64,000 nucleotides of DNA from Bacillota bacterium (GCA_023437365.1 JAEZGK010000035.1:71101-135100); one strand, 5' to 3'. Numbered from the stretch's first letter, positions 7,925 to 17,689 are shown. The notes: generated by a model from the letters alone, not told the origin. Numbers and translations are program-made.

Positions 7925-9592
7925 ATGAAATCGAGTCCAATCAAACCCACTCTCATCTTGTATTATGCCATCATTGCTTTGGGCGCGTTTCTGGTGCTTA
8001 TGGAAGGTTGGCAAACTCACATAAGAGTGAATTTTACACAAGAAACTCTATTTAGTTTGGATGACGGGTGGCTTTATATTGCGTCGGATGGAAGTAGTCA
8101 ACAAGTTGATCTTCCGGCTCATTTGGATACCCACGGTTCCCACAGTGTCATACTGACAAATAAAATTCCTGATCACATACAGAATGTTAATACCATCGGC
8201 ATTCTGACAGATAATCAAAGCCTATCTGCATATCTTGAAGGGAAGCAGATCTATTCCCGTGAAGCAATTCCTGACCGTGGACATTTATTTAATCTTCCCA
8301 TTGGCTCCATCTGGGATATTATATACCTTCCGGAAGAGTTTGAAGGAAAGACTCTCACCTTGGTTTTTGAATCAAAATATGATGATAAAGCAGGAAAAGT
8401 CGGTAAAATTTATTTTGGAACAAAAGCATCCATCTTGATTCACAATATTAAAACCTATGGCTTGGGCTTTGTACTTTCTATCCTGATTTCTATTCTGGGC
8501 TTCCTTATGTTGGGCATATACCTGTTGATTCGCAGGTTGATTGATCCCGGGAAATCAATCTATTATTTGGGTTGGTTCCTCTTCCTGTCTTCTATCTGGC
8601 TGTTGACAGAAAGTAATCTGTCCCAATTGTTTATCAGTAATCCCTTCGTTATCTCAGCGCTGTGTTACTTATCCCTTCTTGCGCTTCCGTTGCCGCTTCT
8701 GTTCCATGTCAGTGAACTGGAGGGCTACCATTTTAAGCTGACTAACCGAATGCAAATCACTCTGATGCTAGCCTGTAATATCATTTTAATCCTGCTACAA
8801 TTTTTTAACCTAGCAGATTTTCATGAAGCACTCCTGCCTTATCAAATCATTCTGCTAACAATTTTTGCCGCATCGATGATAACCTTATGGATTTCGCTGG
8901 TCAAATATAAGGAAAATAATTTAAAACTTATCACTTATGCCTTCACTTTATTATTTGTCTTCACCCTGCTGGAATTTCTGAATTATGCACTCCTATTTTT
9001 CTCTGTAGTAGGCTTTTTCTTCCGGGTTGGACTTTACCTGTTTATGTTTACTCTCATAGCTGATGGAACCAAGAAAGCCATTGATGTGATAAAGTTGAGT
9101 GAAACCGCCTCCAGATATAAGCTTCTGGCAACCAGAGATCCACTGACCAATTGCAGGAGTCGCAGTAAATATATGCGTGATATGGAAAAAATAGATTTAA
9201 GCAAGAATATCACCCTATTCATGGCTGATATGAATAATATGAAGGAAATCAATGATACCTTTGGACACCATGCCGGAGATGAGGTTGTCATCCTATGCAG
9301 CCAATGTCTGATGAAGGTATTCGGGCACAGAGTTTATAGAATTGGAGGAGATGAGTTTCTTTGTATCGAGTATGATCTTTCCATCAGTGATATTAAATAC
9401 CGGCTGGCGGCTTTCACTATGGAAAGTGACCGAATCAATGCGGACGGTCCATATCACATTGATGTATCGATTGGTTATGCTACTTATGATCCGGAGCTGG
9501 ATGCTTCGATTTATGATACCGTGAATCGCGCAGATGCCATGATGTATCAGATTAAGGATAAGCTGAAAGAGCTCCGTTCAGTTCATTTCTGA
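7925..9592 (+). CDS. Membrane diguanylate cyclase (7TM sensor plus GGDEF)
   Basis: This 555-residue protein has one N-terminal membrane segment (about 10-28), an extracytoplasmic domain to about 175, then seven predicted membrane helices (about 175-395), resembling a 7TMR-DISM sensor. It ends in a GGDEF domain (about 400-550). The active-site motif GGDEF is intact (in RIGGDEFLCI), so synthesis of c-di-GMP is likely; the upstream RxxD inhibitory site is absent. It is preceded by GGAGG at 7911. The gene is monocistronic and its 3' end overlaps the convergent YgjP-like gene by 41 bp. Confidence 0.88.
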   Translation: MKSSPIKPTLILYYAIIALGAFLVLMEGWQTHIRVNFTQETLFSLDDGWLYIASDGSSQQVDLPAHLDTHGSHSVILTNKIPDHIQNVNTIGILTDNQSLSAYLEGKQIYSREAIPDRGHLFNLPIGSIWDIIYLPEEFEGKTLTLVFESKYDDKAGKVGKIYFGTKASILIHNIKTYGLGFVLSILISILGFLMLGIYLLIRRLIDPGKSIYYLGWFLFLSSIWLLTESNLSQLFISNPFVISALCYLSLLALPLPLLFHVSELEGYHFKLTNRMQITLMLACNIILILLQFFNLADFHEALLPYQIILLTIFAASMITLWISLVKYKENNLKLITYAFTLLFVFTLLEFLNYALLFFSVVGFFFRVGLYLFMFTLIADGTKKAIDVIKLSETASRYKLLATRDPLTNCRSRSKYMRDMEKIDLSKNITLFMADMNNMKEINDTFGHHAGDEVVILCSQCLMKVFGHRVYRIGGDEFLCIEYDLSISDIKYRLAAFTMESDRINADGPYHIDVSIGYATYDPELDASIYDTVNRADAMMYQIKDKLKELRSVHF

Positions 9593-10256
9593 TGCTTCTC
9601 CAGTTCGGCAGGAATTGATCCATATATCCCTTAAACACATGATTATGGCTTTTTTCCAGCAAATGAACCAGTTCATGCACCAGGACATACTCCAGGCAGC
9701 TTGGGGCTTTCTTGGCGAGTTGAAGGTTAAGGCAAATCGCCTTTTTCTGAATATGGCAGGTTCCCCAACGGGTCTTCATATCTCTGATATGAAAGGAATT
9801 GGATTTGACACCGATCTTTTTCTCCCATCCGGTAAGCAGAACAGGGATTTCCTGCTCCAGAGCTTTCTTGTACCAGGTATGCAGTAGTTTTTTTCGCTGC
9901 TCCCTGGTACTTTGATTTTTTATGAAGAGATGGACTTCCTCCCCTGTCACTTCCAGCTTTCCTCTCCCATTTGTCTCTTTCACGATCAAAAGATATGCCT
10001 TCCCCCAGATAAAGATTTCCTCGCCGGTCACATATTCCTGCTCTTGATGGGTATTGCGACGTTTCAGCTTTTCCTGCTGCAGTCTGATCCATACTATCTT
10101 CGATAGGATAAAGCGTTCTATCTCTTCCTCCCTCATACGCATCGGAGCCGATACGGATACCCTTCCATCCGGAGGCAGAATTCTTAAATACATATTCTTA
10201 ATTCTTTTTCTCTCTATGGTGACAGCTATCCTGTCGATTATGATCTGTTTCATCAA
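9552..10256 (-). CDS. YgjP-like zinc metallopeptidase (DUF45/M48-related)
   Basis: This 234-residue protein of the YgjP/DUF45 family carries the zinc motif HELVH near residue 196, followed by a downstream His in KSHNHVFKG, and the family block MKTRWGTCHIQKKAICLNLQ. It has no signal peptide. The family is putative metal-dependent hydrolases with poorly known substrates. It lies 11 bp downstream of the NYN gene and is probably co-transcribed with it. The stop overlaps the convergent GGDEF gene. Confidence 0.85.
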   Translation of the reverse strand: MMKQIIIDRIAVTIERKRIKNMYLRILPPDGRVSVSAPMRMREEEIERFILSKIVWIRLQQEKLKRRNTHQEQEYVTGEEIFIWGKAYLLIVKETNGRGKLEVTGEEVHLFIKNQSTREQRKKLLHTWYKKALEQEIPVLLTGWEKKIGVKSNSFHIRDMKTRWGTCHIQKKAICLNLQLAKKAPSCLEYVLVHELVHLLEKSHNHVFKGYMDQFLPNWRSIRNELNGALSAYP

Positions 10257-10267
10257 GTCTCCCTATG

Positions 10268-11119
10268 CTACTCCGCTTTTTTCTTCTTATAAGTCCGCTT
10301 CCGCTTAACAACCGGCTTATCTTCCTGAGCTTTAACTATAGTCTTACTTTCTTTGTCTGCTTTTAGCGTAACCCACATGGAGCTTCCGCCTTTACCGTCA
10401 GATTTTATTTCCAGAAAATCGAATTTTCTTAAGAATTTGGATAACTTTGTATCACCGTAATTTCGGACATCAAAATCAGGATATCTCTTGACCAGCCTGC
10501 TTCCGAGTTCTCCCATATTCATTCTCTGATCTGCTTCATCCACTTCATTCATCATCTTTAAAATAGCAGTTTTGATGTTATCCAAATCCGTATTTTCTTT
10601 TTTGATTTCTGATATGCTCTTATTCTCTTCCTTCGCCTTGATTTCTTCCTGCTTACTCTCGAACTCCATACTCTTTTTCTCAGCTTCTGCCAATACATCA
10701 AGATACTTAAATTGATTGCAGGCTGCTATAAAGGGCTTAGGTGTCTTTCTTTCTCCCATGCCCACCACCAGCATTCCAGATTCACGGAGACGAGAAGCGA
10801 GTTTCGTAAAGTCACTGTCACTGGAGACGATACAGAAGCCCTCGACATTACCTGAATACAGTATATCCATTGCGTCAATAATCATTGCGGAGTCTGTGGC
10901 GTTCTTTCCTACCGTATAGCCGTACTGCTGAACCGGTGTTACGGAATTCTCCAGCAATACATCCTTCCAGGATACCGCAGCGGGCTTTGTCCAATCTCCA
11001 TAGATTCGTTTATACGTGGCCACCCCATAATTGGCTATCTCATCCAGTATATATTTGATATATTTTGCGGACACATTGTCAGCATCGATTAATACAGCAA
11101 ACCTCTTCTCCTCAAACAT
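10268..11119 (-). CDS. NYN domain protein with OST-HTH/LOTUS-like C-terminus
   Basis: This 283-residue protein has an N-terminal NYN (PIN-like) nuclease domain (about 5-150) with acidic motifs AVLIDADN, DAMDIL and SSDSDFTKL, the expected metal-binding aspartates. A charged helical linker (about 155-185, rich in Lys and Glu) leads to an OST-HTH/LOTUS-like RNA-binding domain (about 185-255, ending in FDFLEIKSDGKGG), then a basic tail. The architecture suggests an RNA endonuclease or RNA-binding regulator; the target is unknown. It is co-directional with the YgjP gene. Confidence 0.85.
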   Translation of the reverse strand: MFEEKRFAVLIDADNVSAKYIKYILDEIANYGVATYKRIYGDWTKPAAVSWKDVLLENSVTPVQQYGYTVGKNATDSAMIIDAMDILYSGNVEGFCIVSSDSDFTKLASRLRESGMLVVGMGERKTPKPFIAACNQFKYLDVLAEAEKKSMEFESKQEEIKAKEENKSISEIKKENTDLDNIKTAILKMMNEVDEADQRMNMGELGSRLVKRYPDFDVRNYGDTKLSKFLRKFDFLEIKSDGKGGSSMWVTLKADKESKTIVKAQEDKPVVKRKRTYKKKKAE

Positions 11120-11227
11120 CCCATTCCTCCTATTTAATTTATTATATAGATTGTGATTTATCTTATTGTTCCATGGATTATTATACTAAAGTATTATAAA
11201 AGGGTTATTCATCAAAGAGTACTTCAT

Positions 11228-11367
11228 AGTGTCAGGTTCAAAGGAACCTTCGCTAAGTGTTATGCGTAGAGTGTCATTCGCAAAGTGTTATTCGCAAAGT
11301 GTTATTCGCATAGTGTTATGCTCAAAGTGTTATGCGTAGAGTGTTATTCGCATAGTGTTGTGCTCAA
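11228..11367. repeat. 14-bp tandem repeat array
   Basis: Ten head-to-tail 14-bp units, of which the eight from 11256 on are close copies of AGTGTTATTCGCAA, with variants such as AGTGTTATGCGTAG and AGTGTTATGCTCAA. The first two units (11228-11255) are more diverged. The period (14) is not a multiple of three and there is no ORF. It runs directly into the inverted repeat that follows, whose outer arm starts with the same AGTGT. Confidence 0.9.
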
Positions 11368-11478
11368 AGTGTCAAAAGGTGCGTCGCACGTTTCCTGATG
11401 AGATATATTGCTATTGTAAGCAAGCTTGCATAGCAATATGTCTCATCAGAAAGCACCTTCGGTGCTTTTGACACTTTG
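11365..11478. repeat. Cloverleaf-shaped inverted repeat
   Basis: Outer arms CAAAGTGTCAAAAG (11365-11378) and CTTTTGACACTTTG (11465-11478) are exact complements. Inside are a small hairpin GTGCGTCGCAC (11379-11389), a 20-bp stem with one mismatch (11395-11414 with 11430-11449) whose loop contains GCAAGCTTGC, and a second small hairpin GCACC-TTC-GGTGC (11453-11465). The three-armed fold is obvious at sequence level. Role unknown. The rest of the gap 11120-11666 is AT-rich with no ORF or clear promoter recognised. Confidence 0.88.
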
Positions 11479-11666
11479 TGCTATACCTTTTGAATTTTAT
11501 TTTTGATGATTAACCTATGCAATTACTTTTTGAATATTACTATTGAGTATCAGGTTTGATTATTAATATATTTAGTTCTTAGTAAAATGCTTATTGCATT
11601 ACTTTATAATATGTGATTATATTGATGTATCTCTTCTGAAATTGTTATCATCCCGATGATTATCTG

Positions 11667-13856
11667 TTAGTATTCCTTCTTTAACACCTTTTCTATGAAG
11701 ACTCTGACTATCACATCATCAAATTCCAGTCCTGCATTCTTTTTTAATTCCATAACCGCATTTTTCTGGCTCAGTTTTTTGCGATAGGGGCACTCACCGG
11801 TCATGTTTTCGTAAGCTTCTGCAATATGCAGTATCTTTGCCTTCCTTGGTATGTCTGTTCCGCTCAGTCCGTAAGGATATCCCTTTCCGTCAATTCTTTC
11901 ATGATGTGCCAGGACATATTCGGCAAGCTCCGCAAATTCATTCACAGATCGAAGAATATGATACCCGATTTCCGGGTGACGTTTGATTTCCTGCCATTCC
12001 TCCTCAGTCAGTTCCTCCGTCTTATTCAAAATATCCTTATTAATTCCTATTTTCCCTATGTCATGTAAAAGTCCGGTCAAGCCCAGTTCATTCACATCAT
12101 CCGCATCCATACCGAGTGCTGTCCCCAGCTCCTTGCATAAAGTGCTGACCTTCTCGCAGTGCTGCTGTTCCCATTGACATTTCTCATAAAGGCTTTGGGT
12201 TATCAGCTTGATCGTATCACTCTTATAGCTCTTACCCTCCAGCATCTTACGACGATACATCGCATCCTCGGCCTGCTTATATATATCGTCAAATTCCTCG
12301 GTCAGCGTGTATTTCGTCTTCCAGCCAAAAGAAACCGAGAGCCTGACATTATCCACCATGGTATTGGACATAATGCTCTGAATACGTTCAACGATTCTTT
12401 CTGCCTGAATTGAATTCGTCTTGTGGAGGAGCAGGACAAACTCATCCCCTCCGATACGGGCAATCACATCTCCGGAACGGCATTCTCTTTTCAGTATATC
12501 TGCAATGGCAACCAGCATACGATCTCCAAACACATGCCCAAAGGCATCATTGGTCAGCTTCAGACCGTTGACGTCCGCCATGACTAAGGTAATGGGATAG
12601 TTACCTTCCGAATTAATATTTTTCAGCTCTTCTTCATAAAAGCGACGGTTATACAAGCCTGTCAACTGATCATGATAGCTTAAATACAGGACTTCCCTCT
12701 CGTATTGCTTTCTGCTCTCAATATTTCTGCTGATCCCGACAACCTCTATTTCATTGTTCTGATTAAGCCTGAGTCTTGCTGACATCTCAGACCAGATATG
12801 TTTCCCGTTTTTACATGAAATCCTGGCTTCAATCATAGTACTCTTTGTCGTATTCGGATTCTTATTAAAGTCCTTCAGTGCATCGTCAAATGCATCAAGA
12901 ATTACAGGATAATATTCCGGATCGACCATCTCTTCCAGTGTCTGTTCCATCGATTCCTCTACGGTATAGCCGCGGAGCATCTGGATTGTTGGACTGACAT
13001 AGGTAAACCGCTTGGAAGAAAGATTGTAAACCCAGATTGCATCAGAGGTGGTCTCCGTCAGCAGACGGTACTTTGATTCACTCATCCGAAGTGCTTCTTC
13101 ATCCTCTTTCCGTTTGGTAATATCGATTCCAATGCCAAGTGTCCCGAGGATACTCCCATCCTCTTTATATAATCTTTTCTTTACGGTTTCAATAATGTGC
13201 TTCTTCCCATCCTTGAAGGTGATTTCTTCCTCATAGCTTCCCTGGAAGCCCTTTTGCAATACATCTTCATCCGTGAGCTCGGTAAGCAGCATCTCTTCCT
13301 TTGTCATTGCATAATTCTCAAGTATAAATCTGTTATAGAAATCCGGCTTCTCACCCGGGTAATTGATATGAATACTGACCGGTGCGTTGTCCATGATCAT
13401 CTGCAGCAGGGTGTCATTCCTCTTTAGCGATTGTTCAAGCTCAATCCGATCCGAGATATCTCTTGCTGTACAGTAAACATATTCTCCCAACACATTGCCC
13501 TTCAGCTCAATATAGCGATATCTGCCCTCTCTCGAACGGAAACGTGCCGTGATATGAAATACTCCAGATATCCGCTCTATGTTATCCATCAATTCACTCA
13601 TCTTACCAGCATCCTCAGGATGAATATAATTGAAAATCGTGTTCTTCTTCAAATCCTCCAGAGCAAAGCCGAATACATTTTCCCACTCCTTATTGATCCT
13701 AATCAGCTTTCCTGATTTTTCAGCAATAAACATCAGATCCAGATTCGAATCAAAAAAATTCTCATAAATATCAGTCCGGTTGAGTTCAGATATTCCCTCG
13801 TGAGTGCTGCTAACCTTTTCACTGTTGGTACCATTCGTCGTTTTTTCTTTATCCAT
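11667..13856 (-). CDS. PAS-PAS-PAS-GGDEF-HD-GYP c-di-GMP turnover protein
   Basis: This 729-residue cytoplasmic protein contains three PAS domains (about 30-140, 145-255 and 260-385), a GGDEF domain (about 390-545) with intact GGDEF in ARIGGDEFVLLL and an RSGD inhibitory site just upstream, and an HD-GYP phosphodiesterase domain (about 550-725). The latter shows GLLHDIGKIG, AHHERIDGKGYPYGLSG and the later His/Asp positions. It could both make and degrade c-di-GMP in response to signals bound by PAS. It has no membrane segments. Monocistronic on its strand. Confidence 0.93.
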   Translation of the reverse strand: MDKEKTTNGTNSEKVSSTHEGISELNRTDIYENFFDSNLDLMFIAEKSGKLIRINKEWENVFGFALEDLKKNTIFNYIHPEDAGKMSELMDNIERISGVFHITARFRSREGRYRYIELKGNVLGEYVYCTARDISDRIELEQSLKRNDTLLQMIMDNAPVSIHINYPGEKPDFYNRFILENYAMTKEEMLLTELTDEDVLQKGFQGSYEEEITFKDGKKHIIETVKKRLYKEDGSILGTLGIGIDITKRKEDEEALRMSESKYRLLTETTSDAIWVYNLSSKRFTYVSPTIQMLRGYTVEESMEQTLEEMVDPEYYPVILDAFDDALKDFNKNPNTTKSTMIEARISCKNGKHIWSEMSARLRLNQNNEIEVVGISRNIESRKQYEREVLYLSYHDQLTGLYNRRFYEEELKNINSEGNYPITLVMADVNGLKLTNDAFGHVFGDRMLVAIADILKRECRSGDVIARIGGDEFVLLLHKTNSIQAERIVERIQSIMSNTMVDNVRLSVSFGWKTKYTLTEEFDDIYKQAEDAMYRRKMLEGKSYKSDTIKLITQSLYEKCQWEQQHCEKVSTLCKELGTALGMDADDVNELGLTGLLHDIGKIGINKDILNKTEELTEEEWQEIKRHPEIGYHILRSVNEFAELAEYVLAHHERIDGKGYPYGLSGTDIPRKAKILHIAEAYENMTGECPYRKKLSQKNAVMELKKNAGLEFDDVIVRVFIEKVLKKEY

Positions 13857-14016
13857 GAAGCACCTCTCTGCCTGGTAAAAGGATTTGTCCGTAGTGACTT
13901 TTTAAGAATTGTTTCAATTCCTATTATACCTCTTCTTTTGCTTACTGCAAATAAAAATATACACCTCTGATTAGCATGATTGAAAGTGGCAATACTGCTG
14001 ACCAGGAGGTGTATTT

Positions 14017-14379
14017 ATGATTACTTTTATCAAAGATAACAGTAAAGAAATTATGAAAAAAAAACTCGTGTTGTTATATGTATTAAATGTCAGTGACATC
14101 CTGTTCACTTTATTCTTACTACAAACAGGATACTTTAAAGAGGTGAATATCCTGATGGCAGGTGCCGTAAAAAATCCAGCCGTCAGTCTGATGCTCAAAA
14201 TCATATTACCGGCTTTCCTTCTGTATTATATGTATCGCCAGCACCTTACAGCAGAGGAGGAACAACGGAAGGCCTCCAATGTTGCCGTGAACATATCCCT
14301 TTCCATCTACAGCTTCGTTAATATTACACATCTGGTCTGGCTTGCATTACTTCCGTTATTAGTAACCTATCGGTTTTGA
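14017..14379 (+). CDS. Small membrane protein, DUF5658-like
   Basis: This 120-residue protein has three or four hydrophobic helices (about 16-38, 50-70 and 85-115) and a start preceded by CCAGGAGG. The LNVSDILFTLFLLQTG beginning resembles DUF5658 membrane proteins, whose function is unknown. Its stop overlaps the convergent HAD gene by 13 bp. Confidence 0.7.
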   Translation: MITFIKDNSKEIMKKKLVLLYVLNVSDILFTLFLLQTGYFKEVNILMAGAVKNPAVSLMLKIILPAFLLYYMYRQHLTAEEEQRKASNVAVNISLSIYSFVNITHLVWLALLPLLVTYRF

Positions 14380-15104
14380 CTTCCCTCTTCCTTCAGCTTT
14401 GGGAGTTTTTGTATTAGCGACAGAAGCTCCTCAAAGCTTCCTTGCGGTATCCCGGATATATCTTCTCCCTCGGGGCAGATCAGGCAATCCTTAAGTAAAA
14501 AAATGTCCATTCCAAGCTTTGCGGCGCACATATCCTCCCGTACATCATTTCCAACCATGATACATTCGGACGGCTGCTTGTTGCAAAGCTGAAGGATTTC
14601 CTTATAATACTCCAGATTGGGCTTGCAATAAGAGCTGTTTTCATAGGTAGTGATACGTTCAAAGTCCGAGGGATGAAGTCCTGCCCACCCTAGTCTTGCA
14701 TAGGTCGCTACCTGAGGAAACAATGGATTGGTTGCAATAATTATACTATAGCCTTTCTCCTTCAGCAGCCGGATGCATTCCGGTACCATCGGATGACTTG
14801 AGGTTGCTGCCTTTGCCGTTTCAAATTCATTTCTGTAGAAATCATCAAACCTGGGCTCAAGTTCTCTGGCTTCCTCTCCCATGACTGTACAGAACACACT
14901 CCAGAAACGTTGTTCATTGGTCATCGTCCCGTCATTCTCTATCATAGCCTTGGTCCCGATCCATACCGCCTTCGTCAGTTCCTTCGGGTCAAAACCGAGA
15001 GGTATGAATTTCATGGACAGTGCCTTAAAATACGTATTTAAAAAAAGCTCCTGATCCGGCATGGGCAACAGAGTACCGTCCAGATCAAAAATAAATGTAT
15101 TCAC
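14367..15104 (-). CDS. HAD-superfamily phosphatase
   Basis: This protein has 245 residues from a GTG start at 15104, chosen because GGAGGAAGAATA lies directly upstream; the longer frame to 15143 has no ribosome site. HAD motif I is DLDGTLLP at residues 7-14, motif II is IIATNP, and motif III/IV is the Lys in SSYCKPNLEYY and the MVGNDVREDM acidic pair. It is a cytoplasmic hydrolase of phosphorylated small molecules; the substrate is unknown. Confidence 0.87.
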   Translation of the reverse strand: MNTFIFDLDGTLLPMPDQELFLNTYFKALSMKFIPLGFDPKELTKAVWIGTKAMIENDGTMTNEQRFWSVFCTVMGEEARELEPRFDDFYRNEFETAKAATSSHPMVPECIRLLKEKGYSIIIATNPLFPQVATYARLGWAGLHPSDFERITTYENSSYCKPNLEYYKEILQLCNKQPSECIMVGNDVREDMCAAKLGMDIFLLKDCLICPEGEDISGIPQGSFEELLSLIQKLPKLKEEGSQNR

Positions 15105-15239
15105 TATTCTTCCTCCATCCTGAGTTTTTAACCATGTTACCAAATGTCCCCGAAAAAAGCAACCTGTAGATAAAAATAAAGGGACTCAAGGAGATAGGTG
15201 AGCTTTCTTTCAATCCTTCACCTCCGGCATGATATCCGG

Positions 15240-15857
15240 CTATCTACTCTTTCTCTTCTTCTCCTTTTTGGGGATGCTTCCTTCCAAAGCCTTTGTCTGT
15301 ATATATTCTTTCACATTGCTCCGACAGGCATAGATGATAATGATTGCATATCCCAAAGAAAAATAGACCATCAAAAAAGAGAAATCAGCAAAAAACAGCT
15401 CTAGCGGAAATATAAGAATGGCAAAGAGGCTGGTTACCGTATATCTTCTGATGAAAGGATACAGAAGCAGACATGTTCCGAAAAGCATAAGGAGCAGCAC
15501 CGGCTGATAGGCTAATAATGCTCCAAATATTGTAGACATTCCTTTCCCTCCGCGGAACTTCAGCTGAAACGGAAAGACATGTCCAAGTAAAACCATAAAA
15601 ATGCAGGATAGTACTACCCAGTCCGGTGTTTGGAAGGCGCGGCACAAAAGAACTGCCAGCGCACCTTTTATGGTATCTCCGAGAAAGGTAATAGCAAATC
15701 CTTTTCTTCCGGCTAAGCGTCTTACATTCATTGCACCGGTGACACCCGTGCCAATCTCTCTGACATCCTGTTGATAGAATAGCTTAGTAAAATAATACCC
15801 GGTGTTAAAGCATCCCAGCAGATAGCTGATTACAATCAGAACATAATCTCTCGTCAT
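15240..15857 (-). CDS. plsY: Glycerol-3-phosphate acyltransferase PlsY-like
   Basis: This 205-residue integral membrane protein with five to six helices matches the PlsY family, which acylates glycerol 3-phosphate from acyl-phosphate at the inner face of the membrane. The three family motifs are recognisable: EIGTGVTGAMNVRRLAGRKG (motif 1, usually GSGNPGATN), GDTIKG (motif 2) and FRGGKGMST (motif 3). Motif 1 differs from the consensus, so this may be a divergent second copy or paralogue. It is preceded by a short gap to the next gene and no obvious operon. Confidence 0.82.
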   Translation of the reverse strand: MTRDYVLIVISYLLGCFNTGYYFTKLFYQQDVREIGTGVTGAMNVRRLAGRKGFAITFLGDTIKGALAVLLCRAFQTPDWVVLSCIFMVLLGHVFPFQLKFRGGKGMSTIFGALLAYQPVLLLMLFGTCLLLYPFIRRYTVTSLFAILIFPLELFFADFSFLMVYFSLGYAIIIIYACRSNVKEYIQTKALEGSIPKKEKKRKSR

Positions 15858-15915
15858 CCGGAATCCTCCCTTTCTTGACCTGACCTTTTCTACTATTTTA
15901 CTACTTCCGTTACCC

Positions 15916-17226
15916 TCAATGCAAATAATTCCACAAATATTTCTGCCATTCTATCTGAGGTTCAAAGTCCTCAGCAGGAATCTCCCCTGCATCATATAGA
16001 ATTCTCTTCTCAAGCATATGAAGCTCCGCCTCTCCTAACAGGTCGAATACCTCTTCATAATCTTTGTCATAGAAGCATTCCTCCAGCAGTTCAATCAGAT
16101 CCGTGGTACTGCGTACCTCCTGCAGAATAAGAGTTACCTTATCTGCTATTACATCTGCAAGCTTGATCCTTTCTATCAGATATCTGAGCTTATAATCCTC
16201 CATAATCTCTCCATCCTCCAAATATTCGTATGCCTCCTGCCATGCATTACTAAAGGAGAGGAAGAAATGACTTAAGGTATTTGTCTCCAGATGATGGGTT
16301 AATCTTTCTGACAACATGGTAAGCTCAGGTAAAATATAAGCAGTCAATTCCTCAGTAAGCTCCAAATCCTTAGCCAGATCAAAATAAGCCTTTTGTAGCT
16401 GCTCCAACTGTTCCTCCTTAGAAAGCTTTGACAGCTTTTCCTGAAGCCATACAATTTCCTGTGCACTGATATCAAGCTTTCTGATCTCCTTCTCTAGAAG
16501 ACAGCAGCCGAGCGCATTGATCAAAACTAGTTCAAATAGGTTAATCAGCATATGTTTTGCTTCCCGGTCAAAGGCCCTCTGAAGATGATTGATGTCTGAG
16601 GCTGAAAAACGGCTGAGGAAATCATTCTCCAGGCACAGTCTTCTTAGATACTCCTCCATATATTCTACGCCAAGTAAGTCAGTAACAGTAACAAAGGAAG
16701 GATAGTCGATATCCCCGGCACCCTCATGTGCCGCAAATTCCACATTATAATCATGAAAGAATTTAGGCAGACCCTTACTGATCGTATCCTGATATGCGAT
16801 ATTATCTACCCGTAAAAGCCCATCCGTCAGTCTGAGAAGCAATTTTTGAGCAGCTTCCAGCCTTTGCTCTACCGTCTTTTGTCCCAATAGGAATAGAGAG
16901 GATATCTTCTCCTTCTTAAGGATTGCCAGCTGTGCCCCCACATCCGCGATGGTCTTAAAGTAACTGCCGATACTGAAGGTTACCGATTGGAGAAGGGACT
17001 GCGCAGTTTCTACAGGAATAGAGCTGCTTTCATCATTGGTATACCGATTGGCTTCTTTGGTAAACACCTCCAGTAGTCCCATCTGGATACGCGAAATCTC
17101 CTCATCCGTGAAAAGCTGCTTTCTGCATGCCTCCTGAAGGAGCTCCTGAAAATATTGTTCCTGATTGAATGTAGCCGGATCAATCCCAATCTCTCTCGTC
17201 CCAATCCAAAAAGTCTGTGTAGTCAT
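15916..17226 (-). CDS. DUF6179 family protein
   Basis: This 436-residue protein is mainly helical and acidic, with no membrane segment or signal peptide. It resembles the DUF6179 family of Clostridia; function unknown. The start at 17226 (MTTQTFWIGTREIGI) is chosen because GGGAGG lies 8 bp upstream. It overlaps the end of the DUF6323 gene by 47 bp, so the two are translationally linked. Near residue 270 there is a charged helical block (LQEKLSKLSKEEQLEQLQKA). It forms part of the MoxR/VWA cluster. Confidence 0.75.
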   Translation of the reverse strand: MTTQTFWIGTREIGIDPATFNQEQYFQELLQEACRKQLFTDEEISRIQMGLLEVFTKEANRYTNDESSSIPVETAQSLLQSVTFSIGSYFKTIADVGAQLAILKKEKISSLFLLGQKTVEQRLEAAQKLLLRLTDGLLRVDNIAYQDTISKGLPKFFHDYNVEFAAHEGAGDIDYPSFVTVTDLLGVEYMEEYLRRLCLENDFLSRFSASDINHLQRAFDREAKHMLINLFELVLINALGCCLLEKEIRKLDISAQEIVWLQEKLSKLSKEEQLEQLQKAYFDLAKDLELTEELTAYILPELTMLSERLTHHLETNTLSHFFLSFSNAWQEAYEYLEDGEIMEDYKLRYLIERIKLADVIADKVTLILQEVRSTTDLIELLEECFYDKDYEEVFDLLGEAELHMLEKRILYDAGEIPAEDFEPQIEWQKYLWNYLH

Positions 17227-17689
17227 CCTCATAACCTCCCATAAATTGATACTCCCTTGTGTCGTAACGAATATCCCTGCAGTAATTCTCAAGTACAGTG
17301 GACCTTAAGTATTCTATGGAACCCTGACATACCTCCTCAAAGTAGAGCTTCATAATCTTGATCAGTTCATCATCGGATATCTCCTCCATTGCTTCTCTCT
17401 TAAAATAGTAAAAACAATCCTGAAGCTCCGTTAATATTTCCTCATACTCCTCCTGGTTCAAATAAGCCGAATCAGCAAACATTGTAATCAGCTTCGGCAG
17501 AATACTGCTGCCAAATTCAATCCGTCCGTACTTCTTAAGGGCCTCCCTCCGGTTTAACATAAGCTTTTGTACAGACTCTTCTGACAGCTGCAATCCATAC
17601 CTCGCCGTATAAGAATTACATTCTCTGATCAGCAACGCATTCTGGCTGTCCGATACTGTAATTGGCAGCAGCAGGAACTGATTTTCCAT
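17180..17689 (-). CDS. DUF6323 family protein
   Basis: This 169-residue acidic, helical protein begins MENQFLLLPITVSDSQNALL. The start at 17689 has AAAGGAGAG upstream and is preferred over the upstream Met at 17731. It resembles DUF6323, a family seen next to DUF6179 proteins. The C-terminal tail is rich in Asp and Tyr (GGYEDDYTDFLDWDERDWD). No catalytic motif can be seen. It is served by a consensus promoter at 17800-17828 and followed without gap by the DUF6179 gene. Confidence 0.75.
   Translation of the reverse strand: MENQFLLLPITVSDSQNALLIRECNSYTARYGLQLSEESVQKLMLNRREALKKYGRIEFGSSILPKLITMFADSAYLNQEEYEEILTELQDCFYYFKREAMEEISDDELIKIMKLYFEEVCQGSIEYLRSTVLENYCRDIRYDTREYQFMGGYEDDYTDFLDWDERDWD

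Noticed and set aside
11228..11367. CRISPR array
   Set aside because: The 14-bp units are contiguous with no unique spacers, and no cas gene is nearby.
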